Assembly (NCBI GenBank): GCA_026397575.1 | Contig: JAPLUP010000349.1 | Span: 1-6,192, forward strand | Source: Candidatus Zixiibacteriota bacterium | Lineage (GTDB): Bacteria > Zixibacteria > MSB-5A5 > CAIYYT01 | Direction: 5' to 3' | DNA length: 6,192 nucleotides | In this document: piece after piece, positions 4,912 through 6,192 of the stretch | How positions within the stretch are numbered: the stretch's first letter is position 1 | Layout: each line of letters opens with the position of its first letter | Notes under the pieces: model-generated | Seen by the model: only the letters and a program-made list of their open reading frames with translations | The model's database searches: none | Told to the model about the DNA's origin: nothing | Made by a program: the position numbers and the translations under genes

Positions 4912-6192
4912 ATGATTCTGCAGCGACTCATTATATATAGCCTCATGCTGGTGCTGACCGTGGCGGCCTTGCCAGCGCGAACACTTTGTCAGTCTGATCC
5001 TCACGGGATCATGGACACGGTGACGGTTGGGAGCAAGATTATCAGTCCCGACGGCAAGCTTTCGGTCTATGAGTCTATTTCGATATTTCCGGTTTTCGTC
5101 GCCGGCAACTTGCTGGCAGGCGCCAATAACGTAGGGCCGGAATTTGAGCCGATGTCAACCAAGCTGGTCAACGAGGGCGAGACCCTTTCGTTCGGCGTGA
5201 CAGCACGCGACCCCGAAGGCAGTGCCGTTCGCCTGTATGGCGGGAAGCTGCCACCGTCGGCAAAGTTCAAGGACAACGGTGATGGCACGGGCACGTTCAG
5301 TTGGACGATACCGTATATCGGATCGGGTTCGGCTTCCGGTTCGCCTTTTGTTGCGAGTTTTGTGGCCACCGATGGCAGCATCGCCGTGCAGATGGATGTG
5401 CCGATTGAAGTGATTAACGTCAACAGACCGCCCCAGATCAGTACCAGCGGCTCAATCACCGCGTTCTCCGGTGATTCAGTTCTTATCCCGCTGATGGCCA
5501 GTGATCCTGATCTGGAGTCGATCACCTTTTCCGTAACTAATCTCCCACTCGGAGCACAAATACACTCCGGCAATCCCGGATACATCATTTGGGGGAGCAG
5601 TCTCGCCGATTCCGGCAGCTATGGTCTTGACATTGTGGCGCTGGATGAATCCGGCGGCACCGCTCACAAACAGGTTGCTCTGCAACTGCTGGCGACGTTG
5701 CCAATAGAGCTGTCGTTATCCAACGAGCAAGCGTTCTCCAACGAAGTCGTGACGATTCCGATCAATTTGCACAATCGCGTGGAAGTTGCGGGCTTCCACC
5801 TGCTGATCGAGTATGATCCGTCACTGCTGACTCCCCTATCATTCATGCGCGACTCGATTCGCACCAAGAGTTGGTATCCGTTCGCGGCCCAGGGGGTTGG
5901 TGACGGTAGGTTGTTCCTCAACGGTCACGCGGACCCAGCCATCCCCGGCAGCAACCCGTTGCCTCCGGGCGATGGTGCGGTTGCATACTTGCGATTTGCG
6001 ACTTGTCCCGATCTCAATCTTGCCGGGCAGTTCTCGCGCCTGGAGTTCAGAATTCTCGACTCACTCAGCAATACTGAGAATATCATCTATCTACCGGACG
6101 GGACTATACTACCCCGTTCTCAAGTGAGTTTGACTTCAGGTAGTGTGCTGATTAAGAAGTATGATGCCCTAATCGGGGATCTGAATCTAAAT
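4912..6192 (+). CDS. Exported Ig-like/cohesin-like surface protein with start of dockerin-like domain (3' truncated by window)
   Basis: An open frame of 427 codons runs to the last base without a stop, so the gene continues beyond the window. The start ATG 4912 follows an AGGA site and gives a signal peptide (MILQRLIIYSLMLVLTVAALPA, cleavage near residues 22-27). A Cys at 26 follows Leu, so it is not a proper lipobox. Two Ig/cadherin-like modules follow: ~75-170 (FGVTARDPEGSAV) and 172-262 (NRPPQIS, ASDPDLESITFSV). A cohesin-like domain covers ~263-415: VTIPINLHN (280-288), VAGFHLLIEYD (292-302), PPGDG (351-355). The last residues GDLNLN (422-427) match GDINLN at the start of the gene 2 dockerin-like pair, with D423, N425 and N427 as first ligands. 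The order copies gene 2 residues 227-663, so these are paralogues, and a T9SS tail is expected downstream but not seen. Regulation is probably through sigma-54. Confidence 0.93.
   Translation, partial: MILQRLIIYSLMLVLTVAALPARTLCQSDPHGIMDTVTVGSKIISPDGKLSVYESISIFPVFVAGNLLAGANNVGPEFEPMSTKLVNEGETLSFGVTARDPEGSAVRLYGGKLPPSAKFKDNGDGTGTFSWTIPYIGSGSASGSPFVASFVATDGSIAVQMDVPIEVINVNRPPQISTSGSITAFSGDSVLIPLMASDPDLESITFSVTNLPLGAQIHSGNPGYIIWGSSLADSGSYGLDIVALDESGGTAHKQVALQLLATLPIELSLSNEQAFSNEVVTIPINLHNRVEVAGFHLLIEYDPSLLTPLSFMRDSIRTKSWYPFAAQGVGDGRLFLNGHADPAIPGSNPLPPGDGAVAYLRFATCPDLNLAGQFSRLEFRILDSLSNTENIIYLPDGTILPRSQVSLTSGSVLIKKYDALIGDLNLN

Noticed and set aside
4628..4915. Plus-strand frame of 95 codons whose TGA overlaps the gene 3 ATG (ATGA)
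   Set aside because: The ATGA overlap looks like translational coupling, but no ribosome site precedes the ATG. The product has no recognisable domain, and the frame runs through the sigma-54 promoter and the dyads. The GPRGDSGPPG string is too short to be a collagen-like domain.
5067..5588. Minus-strand open frame of 173 codons
   Set aside because: It lies wholly antisense to gene 3, whose plus frame has a ribosome site, signal peptide and recognisable domains. The antisense translation shows no domain and is a codon-bias shadow.
1..6192. CRISPR array, insertion sequence, prophage or toxin-antitoxin system
   Set aside because: No regularly spaced repeats, transposase motifs, terminal inverted repeats or small paired genes are present. 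The only direct repeat of note is the dockerin duplication in gene 1.

Overview
The window suggests an uncultured bacterium of the FCB superphylum. A candidate-phylum lineage such as Zixibacteria, or a near relative, fits best. The evidence is protein style: exported proteins built from cohesin-like beta-sandwiches, Ig-like modules and dockerin-type calcium repeats (GDANGD...DISDAVFLI, RGDINLNG...EIADAVLF), and a C-terminal type IX secretion (T9SS) sorting domain with the PNPFNPTT motif. The phylum is inferred by eye from these motifs; no marker gene is present.

Layout: positions 1-308 are non-coding, with a possible promoter and small dyads. Gene 1 (309-1298, +) is a 329-residue exported, cysteine-rich protein with one cohesin-like domain and two canonical dockerin repeats at its C-terminus. 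A 295-base gap follows. It holds a polypurine stretch with orphan Shine-Dalgarno/GGA motifs and leader hairpins. Gene 2 (1594-4404, +) is a 936-residue T9SS-exported surface protein: cohesin-like, two Ig-like, cohesin-like, a variant dockerin pair, a beta-rich module and a sorting tail. A 507-base gap follows, with a GC-rich hairpin, a convincing intrinsic terminator, a cluster of palindromes and a very good sigma-54 (-24/-12) promoter. Gene 3 (4912 to beyond 6192, +) is cut by the window end after 427 codons. It repeats the gene 2 plan (two Ig-like, one cohesin-like) and breaks off in the first residues of the same variant dockerin motif.

All three genes point the same way and encode cell-surface or secreted structural/adhesive proteins without visible catalytic motifs. 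The gaps are long, and there is a terminator and a separate promoter before gene 3, so they look like neighbouring independent units rather than one tight operon. The two most interesting points are the sigma-54 promoter with a distal dyad cluster in front of a surface-protein gene, and the presence of cohesin-like and dockerin-like modules in the same polypeptides, with a calcium loop one residue longer in genes 2 and 3 than in gene 1.
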